From Draconibacterium mangrovi (GTDB taxonomy: Bacteria > Bacteroidota > Bacteroidia > Bacteroidales > Prolixibacteraceae): 64,000 nucleotides of DNA. The notes under the pieces were generated by a model, which was not told the origin of the DNA, did not search any database, and saw nothing but the letters and a program-made list of their open reading frames with translations. The stretch spans positions 1 through 64,000 of the forward strand of contig NZ_JAAAGB010000008.1 in assembly GCF_010586825.1 (NCBI RefSeq), given 5' to 3'. Position 1 is the stretch's first letter. Each line of letters starts with the position of its first letter. The position numbers and the translations under genes were made by a program. This document shows, one piece after another, positions 17,711 to 26,160 of this stretch.

Positions 17711-19558
17711 CTACTTCCCAATGCAAAACAAGTCGTTCTCTCCTCTTATATAAATTCGTCCATCGGCGAAAGCCGGTGTAGGGCCAGACATTTCACCCAA
17801 TTCGTTTTCGCCAACTTTTTTCAATTCCCTTGAAAATTCGTAGATACGCATTACTCCGTCGTTGTCCATAAGGTAGACCTTTCCATCGGCAAAAACAGGC
17901 GATGAGTAGACCGGCGAACCAAAATCATCCTCCCAAAGCAATTCTCCCTCTTTAAGGTCGTAGCAAACAAAAACGCCATAACTGGTCGCGACAAATACCA
18001 ATCCGTCGTGCGCCAAAATACTCGATGCTTCAGGCAGATAAAAATCGTCTTCCCAAAGTACCTCCTGCGTGCGAATATCAATCGCCACCATTCGTGCATA
18101 TTCGTTGGCAGCCACCACAATTCCATCGGCATAACCAACCGATGGACCAACTTCGCCCATCATACATTCAACCGACCAAAGTTCTTCTCCGGTCTCAACG
18201 TCGTACCCGGCCACAATCGGATCGGCAGTTAACAGCAACTGATATTTACCATCAACTTCAGCCAATACCGGACTTGCCCATGAAATCTTCGAATTACGCT
18301 GTGTTTCCCACACTGTTTCTCCTGATTTATTATCCAGAGCCATCACTTTTCCTCCCCGGTTGGTATCGTATTGAACGAGAAGCTTTCCGTTCCAGCTAAT
18401 CAACGATGATGAATGTCCATAGTGGTTATCCGGCACACCAAGATTCCGTGCCCACAAACGTTTGCCGTTCATATCGAAGGCAATTACATCGCCGGTAGCA
18501 AAAATCGCAAAAACGGCTTTCCCGTCAGTAGTTAAAGTTGGGGCAGCAAGACCGGTATCATCAGTAACACGCGGAGGTGTAGTCGGTGAACCTGAGATAT
18601 TATCAGCAACTCCGGTCCAAAGCAATTTTCCATCGTTTCGATTGTAACAATATACTTCGCGGGTGGTGTTATCAGCACCTGCAACAAACAATTTGTCACC
18701 CCATATAATTGGCGAGTTGAATCCGTGTTTTGGTACCTCAACCTTCCATACCACATTTGTTCCGCCAGCGCCGTCCCATTCGGTTGGAATATTTTTATGC
18801 ATAATCACTCCCTGTGCCAAAGGCCCGCGGAAAGAGTTATGATTTTTCTGAAGTTCAGCAAGCGTCATTCCTGATGACGCAGCTGCCGGTTTGGTTTCCG
18901 TGACAGGTGTTTCTGGAGAAGCATCTTCAGATTGCACCTCTGTTACATTTTCTGAAGCAGTAGTTTCGTTTACAGCTACCTCTTCCGAAACTTCGTTGAT
19001 AGCAGTTTGTTCCGGAGCTACATTTATTACCTCAACTGCCTCATCTGCTGTAGTTTCGTTTTCAGCTACCAAAGCATTTGCATCGTATGATTTTAGCTGG
19101 TTCACCGAAAGATACGAAGCCAGAAGTGCCAAAACCATAACTGCCGCGCCAACAATTACAATTCCCTTTTGAGCAATTATACGGCTGGCAATTTCATTTT
19201 CCAATACTTTCTCAGGCTCTTCAATTTTACTTTTTGCAGCGTAATAAACCCGCAGTACAAATGCCAGTACAATGGCACCAAACAGCAACATGTAGGCACC
19301 AGTTTCAACCTGCCACTGGCTGTTAAAATAGGCCTTACGGGCCAGTAAATCGAAATTGCGAATCTCCTCTTTCAACTCCTCATTGTTTCGATCGTCTTTT
19401 AACCGTTGAACCAAAGCTTCCAAAGCCTTACTTTCAATGGGATCGGTTTTTGTGATCTGCCAAAAATTCAATAAAAGCAGCAGTGCAACAGCCGCACAAA
19501 AAATACCTGTAATTAAAGCAATGTTATGCGAGAGTTTTAGTTTATCCTGATTGTTCAT
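17711..19558 (-). CDS. membrane-anchored PQQ-like beta-propeller protein
   Basis: A 615-residue protein with three predicted membrane segments in the first 170 residues (about 15-32, 88-105 and 130-150), a low-complexity acidic linker rich in Glu, Thr, Val and Ala (about 165-225), and a large C-terminal propeller with repeated VVWKVEVP, GKLLWTG, GKRLWARNLG and GELLWEDDFG blades. The propeller is predicted to face the periplasm. The gene is 19 bases upstream of the NuoE-NuoF fusion and 28 bases downstream of the NosR/NapH-like gene, so it is embedded in the redox run. It could be a docking scaffold; no cofactor site is evident. Confidence 0.85.
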   Translation of the reverse strand: MNNQDKLKLSHNIALITGIFCAAVALLLLLNFWQITKTDPIESKALEALVQRLKDDRNNEELKEEIRNFDLLARKAYFNSQWQVETGAYMLLFGAIVLAFVLRVYYAAKSKIEEPEKVLENEIASRIIAQKGIVIVGAAVMVLALLASYLSVNQLKSYDANALVAENETTADEAVEVINVAPEQTAINEVSEEVAVNETTASENVTEVQSEDASPETPVTETKPAAASSGMTLAELQKNHNSFRGPLAQGVIMHKNIPTEWDGAGGTNVVWKVEVPKHGFNSPIIWGDKLFVAGADNTTREVYCYNRNDGKLLWTGVADNISGSPTTPPRVTDDTGLAAPTLTTDGKAVFAIFATGDVIAFDMNGKRLWARNLGVPDNHYGHSSSLISWNGKLLVQYDTNRGGKVMALDNKSGETVWETQRNSKISWASPVLAEVDGKYQLLLTADPIVAGYDVETGEELWSVECMMGEVGPSVGYADGIVVAANEYARMVAIDIRTQEVLWEDDFYLPEASSILAHDGLVFVATSYGVFVCYDLKEGELLWEDDFGSPVYSSPVFADGKVYLMDNDGVMRIYEFSRELKKVGENELGEMSGPTPAFADGRIYIRGENDLFCIGK

Positions 19559-19586
19559 TATTTTGGTTCTTCTTTTTTATTCAACA

Positions 19587-20912
19587 TTATTTTTCCACAG
19601 GGCAATAATCTACACACCTTGCGCAACTGAAACAATTTCCTTTGTGCGGTTCATAATCCTGTCGTTTACGGAACACTACTGTATTCAACAAAGTCATCCC
19701 GATTACCAATCCCATAAATCCTCCGGCAATCATACTTCCGATGTAAAATTTCTCACGAATTGCAGTGGCTTCACTTACCAGCTGCTCCATCGGTTTTCCG
19801 GAGGCAAGGAAAGTCTGTACATCAATATTATCAGGATCGTTTCGCAACTCAGGATGTGCAATCAGCAATTCTGCCAGGTATACATCCTGATTTGCCTTCG
19901 AGAGGAAAGTATGCGATTTTGCGCCCACGAATACCCCAAGCGCAATCCACAACGGAATTACTAAAGCGTAGGTTATAAAGCGTTTTGGTCCCAGACCTGA
20001 TTTTACCACTTCTTTCTCATTGGTTGGGAAATCAATAGCATCAAACGGGCACGAGTGTGTGCATAATTTACACTGAATACATTTTGATGGTGTGATAGTT
20101 AGATGCCGGCTTGAAAAACGCGACATCCAGCTGAGCAGCACGCCATAAGGACATAAAAAACGGCAATACGGACGGGCAACAAACATTCCCATTAAGAGGA
20201 AAGCAATACCCAAAACGATCATCAGGAATTTTGCATCCATACGAAAAATACCCACGAAGGGATCGTAGCGGCAAATGATAAAATCGGTTCCGGTAGCCGC
20301 AAAAAGCACTGCCAGCGACAGGTACAAATACGGAATCAACCCGAGTGTTTTATTTAACCACTTTGGCAAACTTATTGGTTTAACCACCACTAAATCCTGA
20401 ATGGCACCCAACGGACAGGCACCGGCACAGAATGTTCGCCCGAAAAAGAGCGTAACAACAAGCGGAATAACAAAAAACAATAAGGCCGTTAACGAAATGG
20501 CATACGCCGGATCGAAAAAGGTGAGCGTAACATTTTGTATGGCTCCGATGCTGCAAATACAGCCGTTCCGGTAAAATCCGAAATAAACAAGCGTGAAGAC
20601 CGAAAGCCACAAAATACCTTGTCGCGAGCGGCTTTTTAAGGCAAAATAAGTTGCTGCCGCTAAAACAAGCAGCAGAACCAGCACATCGAAATATTCCATT
20701 GCCAGTGCCCGTGGTTCGGGTGTTACCGGCGTTGGTTGCGTATAACCTGTATCGAATTCAGGTTTTGGGAACCTTTGTTTCTGGGCCGACAAATTAAAAG
20801 TGAAAAGGAAAAAGGCAAAAGTAAAAAGTAAGTACTTTAACTTATGTCTGATGTCCGGAATTCGAAGTCCGAAGCAATTTTGGTTTTTATTTTGGTTAAG
20901 TTGATTTCTCAT
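19587..20912 (-). CDS. NosR/NapH-type membrane Fe-S protein
   Basis: A 441-residue polytopic membrane protein with about six hydrophobic segments. It carries the NapH/NosR hallmark CxxxCP motifs (Cys162-Cys166 and Cys250-Cys254), a CxxCxxCxxxCP 4Fe-4S motif at 278-289 and a second CxxCxxCxxxCP near the C-terminus (427-438). The family passes electrons from quinol or cytoplasmic donors across or to the membrane. The N-terminal 25 residues are hydrophilic and the true start may be downstream (Met72 is another candidate). A loop around 334-385 between the last two membrane segments is longer than I expect for NapH. It is flanked by a Tat-type ferredoxin gene (8 bases upstream) and a membrane propeller gene. 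Confidence 0.85.
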   Translation of the reverse strand: MRNQLNQNKNQNCFGLRIPDIRHKLKYLLFTFAFFLFTFNLSAQKQRFPKPEFDTGYTQPTPVTPEPRALAMEYFDVLVLLLVLAAATYFALKSRSRQGILWLSVFTLVYFGFYRNGCICSIGAIQNVTLTFFDPAYAISLTALLFFVIPLVVTLFFGRTFCAGACPLGAIQDLVVVKPISLPKWLNKTLGLIPYLYLSLAVLFAATGTDFIICRYDPFVGIFRMDAKFLMIVLGIAFLLMGMFVARPYCRFLCPYGVLLSWMSRFSSRHLTITPSKCIQCKLCTHSCPFDAIDFPTNEKEVVKSGLGPKRFITYALVIPLWIALGVFVGAKSHTFLSKANQDVYLAELLIAHPELRNDPDNIDVQTFLASGKPMEQLVSEATAIREKFYIGSMIAGGFMGLVIGMTLLNTVVFRKRQDYEPHKGNCFSCARCVDYCPVEK

Positions 20913-20920
20913 TTTAAATA

Positions 20921-21499
20921 TCAGGCTTCAGAATTGTTTGTAAAATCGCCTTTTACGTTGTAGGCTTCACTGGCTTTTACCCGGCTAATGGCGTCGGACG
21001 GGCAAACCCTGGCGATGGAACATTCGTTGCAATTCACACAAATGTGGTGCATGATCTGCAGGTGCATCGAACCGTTTCCGAAAGAAGTACACCCGGCCAC
21101 ACATTTTGCACAACCAATGCACAAATCCTCATTAATATGATATTCGAAATAGGGTTCCTCGATAAAACGACGTTCGATGGCTGCCGTAGGGCACAACTGG
21201 TTTTCGGCAGCTGTACTTTGCGCGTTTGCATCGGGTTTGAGGTAACCGCCGCAAAGGTCGCAGTAACCACACAAATCAAAAGCGTGCAGACATTTTACGG
21301 CTGAAGGATTTAATACACACTCGGTTGCACATCGGCCGCACTGCGTACATTTAAACGGATCGATCTGCCACACATAATCATCGCCACTTACCTTACGAAG
21401 TGCCGAAACACTTACCGCGCCCAACGATAATAACAAGGAGGCGCGCACCCCGTTACGAATAAATTTCCGGCGGCTTTGTGATTTGCTGTTATTTTCCAT
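20921..21499 (-). CDS. Tat-exported polyferredoxin (NapG-like)
   Basis: 192 residues. The N-terminal SRRKFIRNG followed by a hydrophobic stretch is a Tat signal, so the protein is probably folded with its clusters and exported. Cys groups for up to four 4Fe-4S clusters are visible: CTQCGRCATEC, CGYCDLCGG with an upstream CLHAFDLC, CIGCAKCVAGC, and CVNCNECSIARVCP. This is the layout of NapG/periplasmic ferredoxins that pair with NapH-type membrane proteins, and the NapH-like gene is directly downstream. The gene start overlaps the end of the upstream 63-residue gene by 11 bases, suggesting translational coupling. Confidence 0.88.
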   Translation of the reverse strand: MENNSKSQSRRKFIRNGVRASLLLSLGAVSVSALRKVSGDDYVWQIDPFKCTQCGRCATECVLNPSAVKCLHAFDLCGYCDLCGGYLKPDANAQSTAAENQLCPTAAIERRFIEEPYFEYHINEDLCIGCAKCVAGCTSFGNGSMHLQIMHHICVNCNECSIARVCPSDAISRVKASEAYNVKGDFTNNSEA

Positions 21500-21680
21500 C
21501 TTTTACCTCCTTCGCCTGTGGCAAATCGCATTTCTGAAATTTGCCACAATTATCACAAGTTGGGGAAACCGAACAAGCAGCAGACACTTTTTTATTCACG
21601 AACAAATAACCTGCAGAAGCAGTAATTCCTCCGAGAAGTAAAAGTCGGCCTGTTGTTCTTATAAATTCTTTTCGTTTCAT
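21489..21680 (-). CDS. small Tat-like Cys-rich protein
   Basis: A 63-residue protein. It begins KRKEFIRTTG followed by a Leu/Gly-rich hydrophobic stretch, a KR variant of a Tat signal or a membrane anchor. The mature tail is short and has four cysteines, CSVSPTCDNCGKFQKC, which could bind a metal or an Fe-S cluster. It is translationally coupled to the polyferredoxin gene (11-base overlap) and 14 bases after the NHL gene. I do not recognise a named family. The conserved operon position argues for a real gene. Confidence 0.65.
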   Translation of the reverse strand: MKRKEFIRTTGRLLLLGGITASAGYLFVNKKVSAACSVSPTCDNCGKFQKCDLPQAKEVKDGK

Positions 21681-21694
21681 CTCCTTAAAATTGT

Positions 21695-22669
21695 CTATTC
21701 TGAAATTTTTGGTTCAAATACACGCAATACATTTCTGTCGAAATCAAGCGCATAAATATTTCCTTCGTCGTCGACAGCCACATCGGGTGCCTGTCCTTCA
21801 ATTTTTTCATCGAATTTTGCCGGTGGTGCTACAACTCCGCTGAATTCTCCGGACGCTTTGTAGATCTTCACACGAACCAAACCTTTTTCGCTGGTAACAA
21901 AACTGCCATCGGGCAAAAAGCAAAAATGAGCAGGATTGCAACATCCGCTAAAATTTTCGGTTTGATTTCCTGAAGCTTTCCAAAACTCGCGCAAACGACC
22001 TTCTTTAGTGTAATTTTCCATGGTATGCATACCCGGATTGGCCACCCATAAATCGCCATAGGCATTTATATCAACGTCGAAATACGGGCTGGGAATTATA
22101 AAACCGTGTGCTAAATCGTCATCGGTTTTTCCTTCAAACTCATTCACAATTTCTCCCTGGTGATTAAAACGCAGAACGCGTCGGTTGCCGGCATCGGCAA
22201 CCATAATATCCTCGCCATCAACTGCCACAGCAGTTAAATAGGTATCTTCTCCTTCAATTTCCCATTTGTGAATGGTAGTGCCCGTTTCATCAACTATCCA
22301 CACAAATTTCTCGAAAACCACATAAATGGTATCACCAACCACATCCAATCCGTGAGGTTCGTCAAGAAAACCAACCTCGCCCAATAGCGTCCCTGAAAAA
22401 TCAACGATCTTCAGTTCCTGATCGCCAACTGCATATATTTTATTATTGGCAACTTCCAGCGCTTCAGCCAAAACAAAGCCCAGGTTAAAATTCCGGGTTT
22501 CTTTGTACTTCACCAACTCCTCCGGAACGTTTCGAAACTCATCAACACTGAACTCAAATTTATTGGCCTCCATGTTATCCGGGCGCTTCGAGTACCAGTC
22601 AACCACCATTATGCCAACGATTACTACCGCCAGTACAATCAGAAATAGTACAATTCCTTTATTCTTCAT
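21695..22669 (-). CDS. membrane-anchored NHL-repeat beta-propeller protein
   Basis: 324 residues. One N-terminal membrane anchor or uncleaved signal (about 4-25) is followed by a propeller of NHL-type repeats: EPHGLDVVGDTIYV, LTAVAVDGEDIMVADAGNRRVLRF, VDINAYGDLWVANPG, APDVAVDDEGNIYALDFDRN. A vicinal Cys pair plus a third Cys (FSGCCNPAHFCF, about 242-253) in one blade is unusual and could be a metal or redox site. It sits inside the redox run between a PQQ-like propeller gene (26 bases upstream) and the small Cys-rich gene. Confidence 0.82.
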   Translation of the reverse strand: MKNKGIVLFLIVLAVVIVGIMVVDWYSKRPDNMEANKFEFSVDEFRNVPEELVKYKETRNFNLGFVLAEALEVANNKIYAVGDQELKIVDFSGTLLGEVGFLDEPHGLDVVGDTIYVVFEKFVWIVDETGTTIHKWEIEGEDTYLTAVAVDGEDIMVADAGNRRVLRFNHQGEIVNEFEGKTDDDLAHGFIIPSPYFDVDINAYGDLWVANPGMHTMENYTKEGRLREFWKASGNQTENFSGCCNPAHFCFLPDGSFVTSEKGLVRVKIYKASGEFSGVVAPPAKFDEKIEGQAPDVAVDDEGNIYALDFDRNVLRVFEPKISE

Positions 22670-22695
22670 GACTATATATTTGCATTAATGCTTTT

Positions 22696-24126
22696 CTATC
22701 CGTTCACATTCAAATCGATACAGATCATTGTTTTTGCATCGCGCAGCAACAAATAACCATCGGCCAGTGCAAAAGGAGCCCAGGCATCGTGCCCGTCTTC
22801 AATTACTTTAACCTGTTCCAACTGAATGTATTTTTCGGTGCTTGGGCGTGCAATAGTCAGGGTTCCGTCGTCGCTCAGAATAAACATTTTATTGTCGGCA
22901 ATAAAATACGGACCAAGTCCAAAACGGGTTTCCTTACCACTTGTCCACACTGCATTCCTGGTATCATTTGGACTCACACAAATCAGCTGATTTCGGTTGG
23001 CTCCTCCATCTTTCGGAACGATACCAAACAAATAGCCATTCCACAAAATCGGTGTTTGCTGCTCGCATGCCAGTCCATCTTTTGGTGCATATTCGTAAAG
23101 CGGCTCAGCAGAGAAAGCGCCATTACTTTCCGTTAGTTGAACCATCATACTTCCGGCACCATAACCCGCGGTCATAAATATCTTTCCGTCGGGCATACAA
23201 ACCGGCGAAGGTGCGACAACCGAGTGGTTCCACTTCGATGTTTCCCACAAGATCTGCCCGGCATCAGGACCGTCGGCAGCCACTCCAAGCAAACCTCCGA
23301 TGGCACTGTACACATACATTTTTCGTCCGCCAAAAGTAAAAGGTACAACTGATGAGTGCGACATTTTCCAGCCCTCCGGATTTAGCGTTTCCCATAATTT
23401 CTCGCCGGTTTCACAATCAATAGCCACCATCATTTTACTTCCTCCGGTGGCAATAATTGCAACGCCATTGTCGATTATCGGACACTGCCCGGTATACCAG
23501 AAAGGAATTTCATTCTGATACTCTTTCACTACGTCGAGTCCCCAGCGGAAATCTCCGGTTTCACGGTCGAGACACATAACATGGCACTTTGGCCCGATGG
23601 TTACAATGTAGTCTTCAGTAACTGCCGGAATTGTTCGCGACATGCCGTGATTTCGTTTTATGGCCACATCGTAACCGCGTCGCCACAGCTCTTCTCCAGT
23701 AACCACCGAAAAACAGCGCAAAATATCGGCACGCTCTTCTTCGTCGTAATCAAGCACATACGCCAAACCTTTGTAGATTGCAGCGCCTGAGTGTCCTTCT
23801 CCTAATGTTTTCGACCAAAGAATTTTTGGCCCTTCAGCCCCAAAACTTTCCACCAGTTTTACCGGCGACTTTGAGATATTATCATAATCGGCACCCCGAA
23901 AATTGGTCCATGTTTCTTCCAGCACCTCGTAATCAGAGGCCAGTTGTTCGAAATGCTCACCAATAGTTACATCTTGCGGAGGCACTCCTTTCCCCCTGTT
24001 ATCGGCACCTTCAAGATTAACGGTAAAATCTTTTGTAGGATCGGCATTTAACCACCAAAAAATAGAAATAAATCCAATGGTACCGATCGAGATCAGAATG
24101 ATATTTATGGTTCTTTTAGTCATCAA
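22696..24126 (-). CDS. membrane-anchored PQQ-like beta-propeller protein
   Basis: 476 residues with one N-terminal membrane segment (about 8-25) and a periplasmic propeller. Blades such as GEELWRRGYDVAI, GDFRWGLDVV, GEKLWETLNPEGW and GQILWETSKWNHSVVAPSP follow the PQQ-repeat pattern, and TWTNFRGADYDNISKSPV is the usual first strand of this secreted family. There is no MxaF-type catalytic Asp/Glu-Cys-Cys arrangement, so quinoprotein enzyme activity is unlikely. It is 56 bases downstream of another propeller gene and 26 bases upstream of the NHL gene. Confidence 0.83.
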   Translation of the reverse strand: MMTKRTINIILISIGTIGFISIFWWLNADPTKDFTVNLEGADNRGKGVPPQDVTIGEHFEQLASDYEVLEETWTNFRGADYDNISKSPVKLVESFGAEGPKILWSKTLGEGHSGAAIYKGLAYVLDYDEEERADILRCFSVVTGEELWRRGYDVAIKRNHGMSRTIPAVTEDYIVTIGPKCHVMCLDRETGDFRWGLDVVKEYQNEIPFWYTGQCPIIDNGVAIIATGGSKMMVAIDCETGEKLWETLNPEGWKMSHSSVVPFTFGGRKMYVYSAIGGLLGVAADGPDAGQILWETSKWNHSVVAPSPVCMPDGKIFMTAGYGAGSMMVQLTESNGAFSAEPLYEYAPKDGLACEQQTPILWNGYLFGIVPKDGGANRNQLICVSPNDTRNAVWTSGKETRFGLGPYFIADNKMFILSDDGTLTIARPSTEKYIQLEQVKVIEDGHDAWAPFALADGYLLLRDAKTMICIDLNVNG

Positions 24127-24182
24127 TTCAGGTAAAAAACAGAAAGATAATAGTTTTGCTGCAAACTTGAGTTAACGCGGGG

Positions 24183-25415
24183 TTAAGCTTTAATATTATA
24201 CACCATCAGCACATCGCCATGGCGCATATACAGCTTACCATTTGCAATAAACGGATGCGCCCAGTGTGGTCCGGCTCCCTCGGTAATTTTAAACTGGCTT
24301 ATTACTTCAAAACCGTCAGGATCAGGTTTTACAAGGCCAACATTTCCACGTTCGTTGTAGCAGAATAAAAGTCCATCGGCCATAACAATTGCGCCTTTTG
24401 TGTCCCAATCGGCTACGTATTTAATCTCACCAGTGTCCCAGTTCATGCAAATCCAGCGTCCGCGTTTGTTGTCGAACCAGTTCGAGCCATACAAATATCC
24501 ATCGTGAAGAATCACTCCATGATGATGATTATCAAAAGTATGGTCAACAAATTTTTCGCTAACTGAAGTTCCTGTTGAATCCATTTCAAGCATAACAGCC
24601 GGGTAATCGTAACCCATCGTAAGGAAAATAGTATTGTCTTTAAAAACAGGCGTATTCGTCCAAATCAATCCATTCTGATCCCACTTATCAGAATTCCAAT
24701 ACCTGTAACTCCAGGCTATCTCGCCAGTTTCGGGAACAATTGCCATAAGATCGGTGCCGATTACCGCCAGAATATAACGGAAGCCATTCCACTCGTAAAT
24801 AGTTGCCGACGCATACGCTCTCGGGCCTCCAAGCGACTTGGTTTGCCAAACTTTCTCGCCAGTCATTTTATTTAACGCCACAACGCTGGTTTCTTTTCCT
24901 CCGGGCGAAACAATTACTTTATCGTCGTAAATCAGAACGGTTTCAGAATTTCCCCAAATATGGTATTCTCCATGAAAATATTCGTCAACGTTAACTTCCC
25001 AAATGATTTCCCCGTTTTCTTTGTTGATACATGAAACCTGTCCGGTTCCACTTTGAACATAAATCCGACTATCCTCAACAACCGGTGTACTACGTGTGTC
25101 GGGAAACGATTTATTCCATGAACGCCCGTAAGGTACCTGCCATTTAAACGAACCATCAGGATTTATCGCAGTAAGGTAATCGAGCGTATCAATCATTCCC
25201 GTAATGTAAATCATATCACCTTCGGGAATTGCAGACGAATATCCTTTTCCTATTTTCTCCACCTGCATCAACAATTCAGGGCCATCCTCGGGCCATTCTT
25301 TTAGCAGACCAGTTTCGGGGAAATGCCCGTCGCGGTTTGGGCCGCGCCATTGGGTAACCTGTGCGCTTATTGAAAAAGCAAATGCGGTAATCAAAAGTGT
25401 TAGTGCAATCTTCAT
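24183..25415 (-). CDS. secreted PQQ-like beta-propeller protein
   Basis: 410 residues with a Sec signal (MKIALTLLITAFAFSISAQ). The mature protein starts VTQWRGPNRDGHFPETGLL, the typical N-terminus of secreted PQQ-like propellers, followed by blades such as GEIIWEVNVDEYF and GEIAWSYRYW. It ends HWAHPFIANGKLYMRHGDV. It is clearly paralogous to the protein encoded at 27318-28529, which has nearly the same start and end; the two genes flank the LytS/LytTR pair. It lies 19 bases after the response-regulator gene, so the regulator pair and the propellers probably share a transcript. Confidence 0.87.
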   Translation of the reverse strand: MKIALTLLITAFAFSISAQVTQWRGPNRDGHFPETGLLKEWPEDGPELLMQVEKIGKGYSSAIPEGDMIYITGMIDTLDYLTAINPDGSFKWQVPYGRSWNKSFPDTRSTPVVEDSRIYVQSGTGQVSCINKENGEIIWEVNVDEYFHGEYHIWGNSETVLIYDDKVIVSPGGKETSVVALNKMTGEKVWQTKSLGGPRAYASATIYEWNGFRYILAVIGTDLMAIVPETGEIAWSYRYWNSDKWDQNGLIWTNTPVFKDNTIFLTMGYDYPAVMLEMDSTGTSVSEKFVDHTFDNHHHGVILHDGYLYGSNWFDNKRGRWICMNWDTGEIKYVADWDTKGAIVMADGLLFCYNERGNVGLVKPDPDGFEVISQFKITEGAGPHWAHPFIANGKLYMRHGDVLMVYNIKA

Positions 25416-25434
25416 GTTTTTTTATTTATGGTTT

Positions 25435-26160
25435 TTATTTGTTCAAAAATGAATTATAATCGAGTTTTTCAAAGGTCTTTTCGCGGTACCGAGTGCCTAT
25501 CGGGAACTCTTTATCGCCAATGGCAACCATAACCGGACTAAAGCTGGTTATCCGGCTAACAGCAATTAAAAACGAGCGGTGCACCCGGATAAAGCCCTTA
25601 TCGGGCAAAGCTTTTTCGAGTGCTGCCATCGTGCAGCGGCTGTTAATTTCCCGGTCGGGCGTATGCAACTTCAGGTAATCGCCAAAACTTTCGACATAAA
25701 GGATTTCGGTAACCGGAATTTTGTGAATCACATTTTTCTCGCGCAGATAAATGTATTCCGAATCGCCGTTGTGTTTATGTAGCGAAACCTCTTCAATCAA
25801 CAAATTTTGCTGTGTATATTTTTCCACTGCCTGCAAAAAGCGCTCGAACGAAATGGGTTTCAACAGGTAGTCCAGCACATTCAGATCGTAGCTTTCAATG
25901 GCATATTCGCGGTAAGCAGTTGTAAAAACAATGGCCGGCGGTTTTTTCAGGGTTTTCACCAGGTCAGTCCCTTTCATTTCCGGCATATTGATATCAAGAA
26001 AAACCAGGTCTACCTTGTGCGACTTTAAGAAATCGAAAGCCTCAATGGCATCGGCACAGGTTCCAACAATTTCCAACGAATCCAGCTTTTGGATATGCGA
26101 CTTTAACACTTCAATCGCAAGCGGTTCGTCATCAACTATTATGCACCTTGTTTTATTCAT
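25435..26160 (-). CDS. LytTR-family response regulator
   Basis: 241 residues: a receiver domain (about 4-115) with acidic residues near the N-terminus (VDDEP), phospho-acceptor Asp in LVFLDINMPEMKG and the conserved Lys in LLKPISF, followed by a LytTR DNA-binding domain (about 140-238; YVESFGDYLKLHT, FIRVHRSFLIAVSRI). It overlaps the upstream kinase gene by 8 bases, so the two are a translationally coupled two-component system. Being first in the 13.5-kb co-directional run, it is a candidate regulator of the downstream redox/propeller genes. Confidence 0.95.
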   Translation of the reverse strand: MNKTRCIIVDDEPLAIEVLKSHIQKLDSLEIVGTCADAIEAFDFLKSHKVDLVFLDINMPEMKGTDLVKTLKKPPAIVFTTAYREYAIESYDLNVLDYLLKPISFERFLQAVEKYTQQNLLIEEVSLHKHNGDSEYIYLREKNVIHKIPVTEILYVESFGDYLKLHTPDREINSRCTMAALEKALPDKGFIRVHRSFLIAVSRITSFSPVMVAIGDKEFPIGTRYREKTFEKLDYNSFLNK

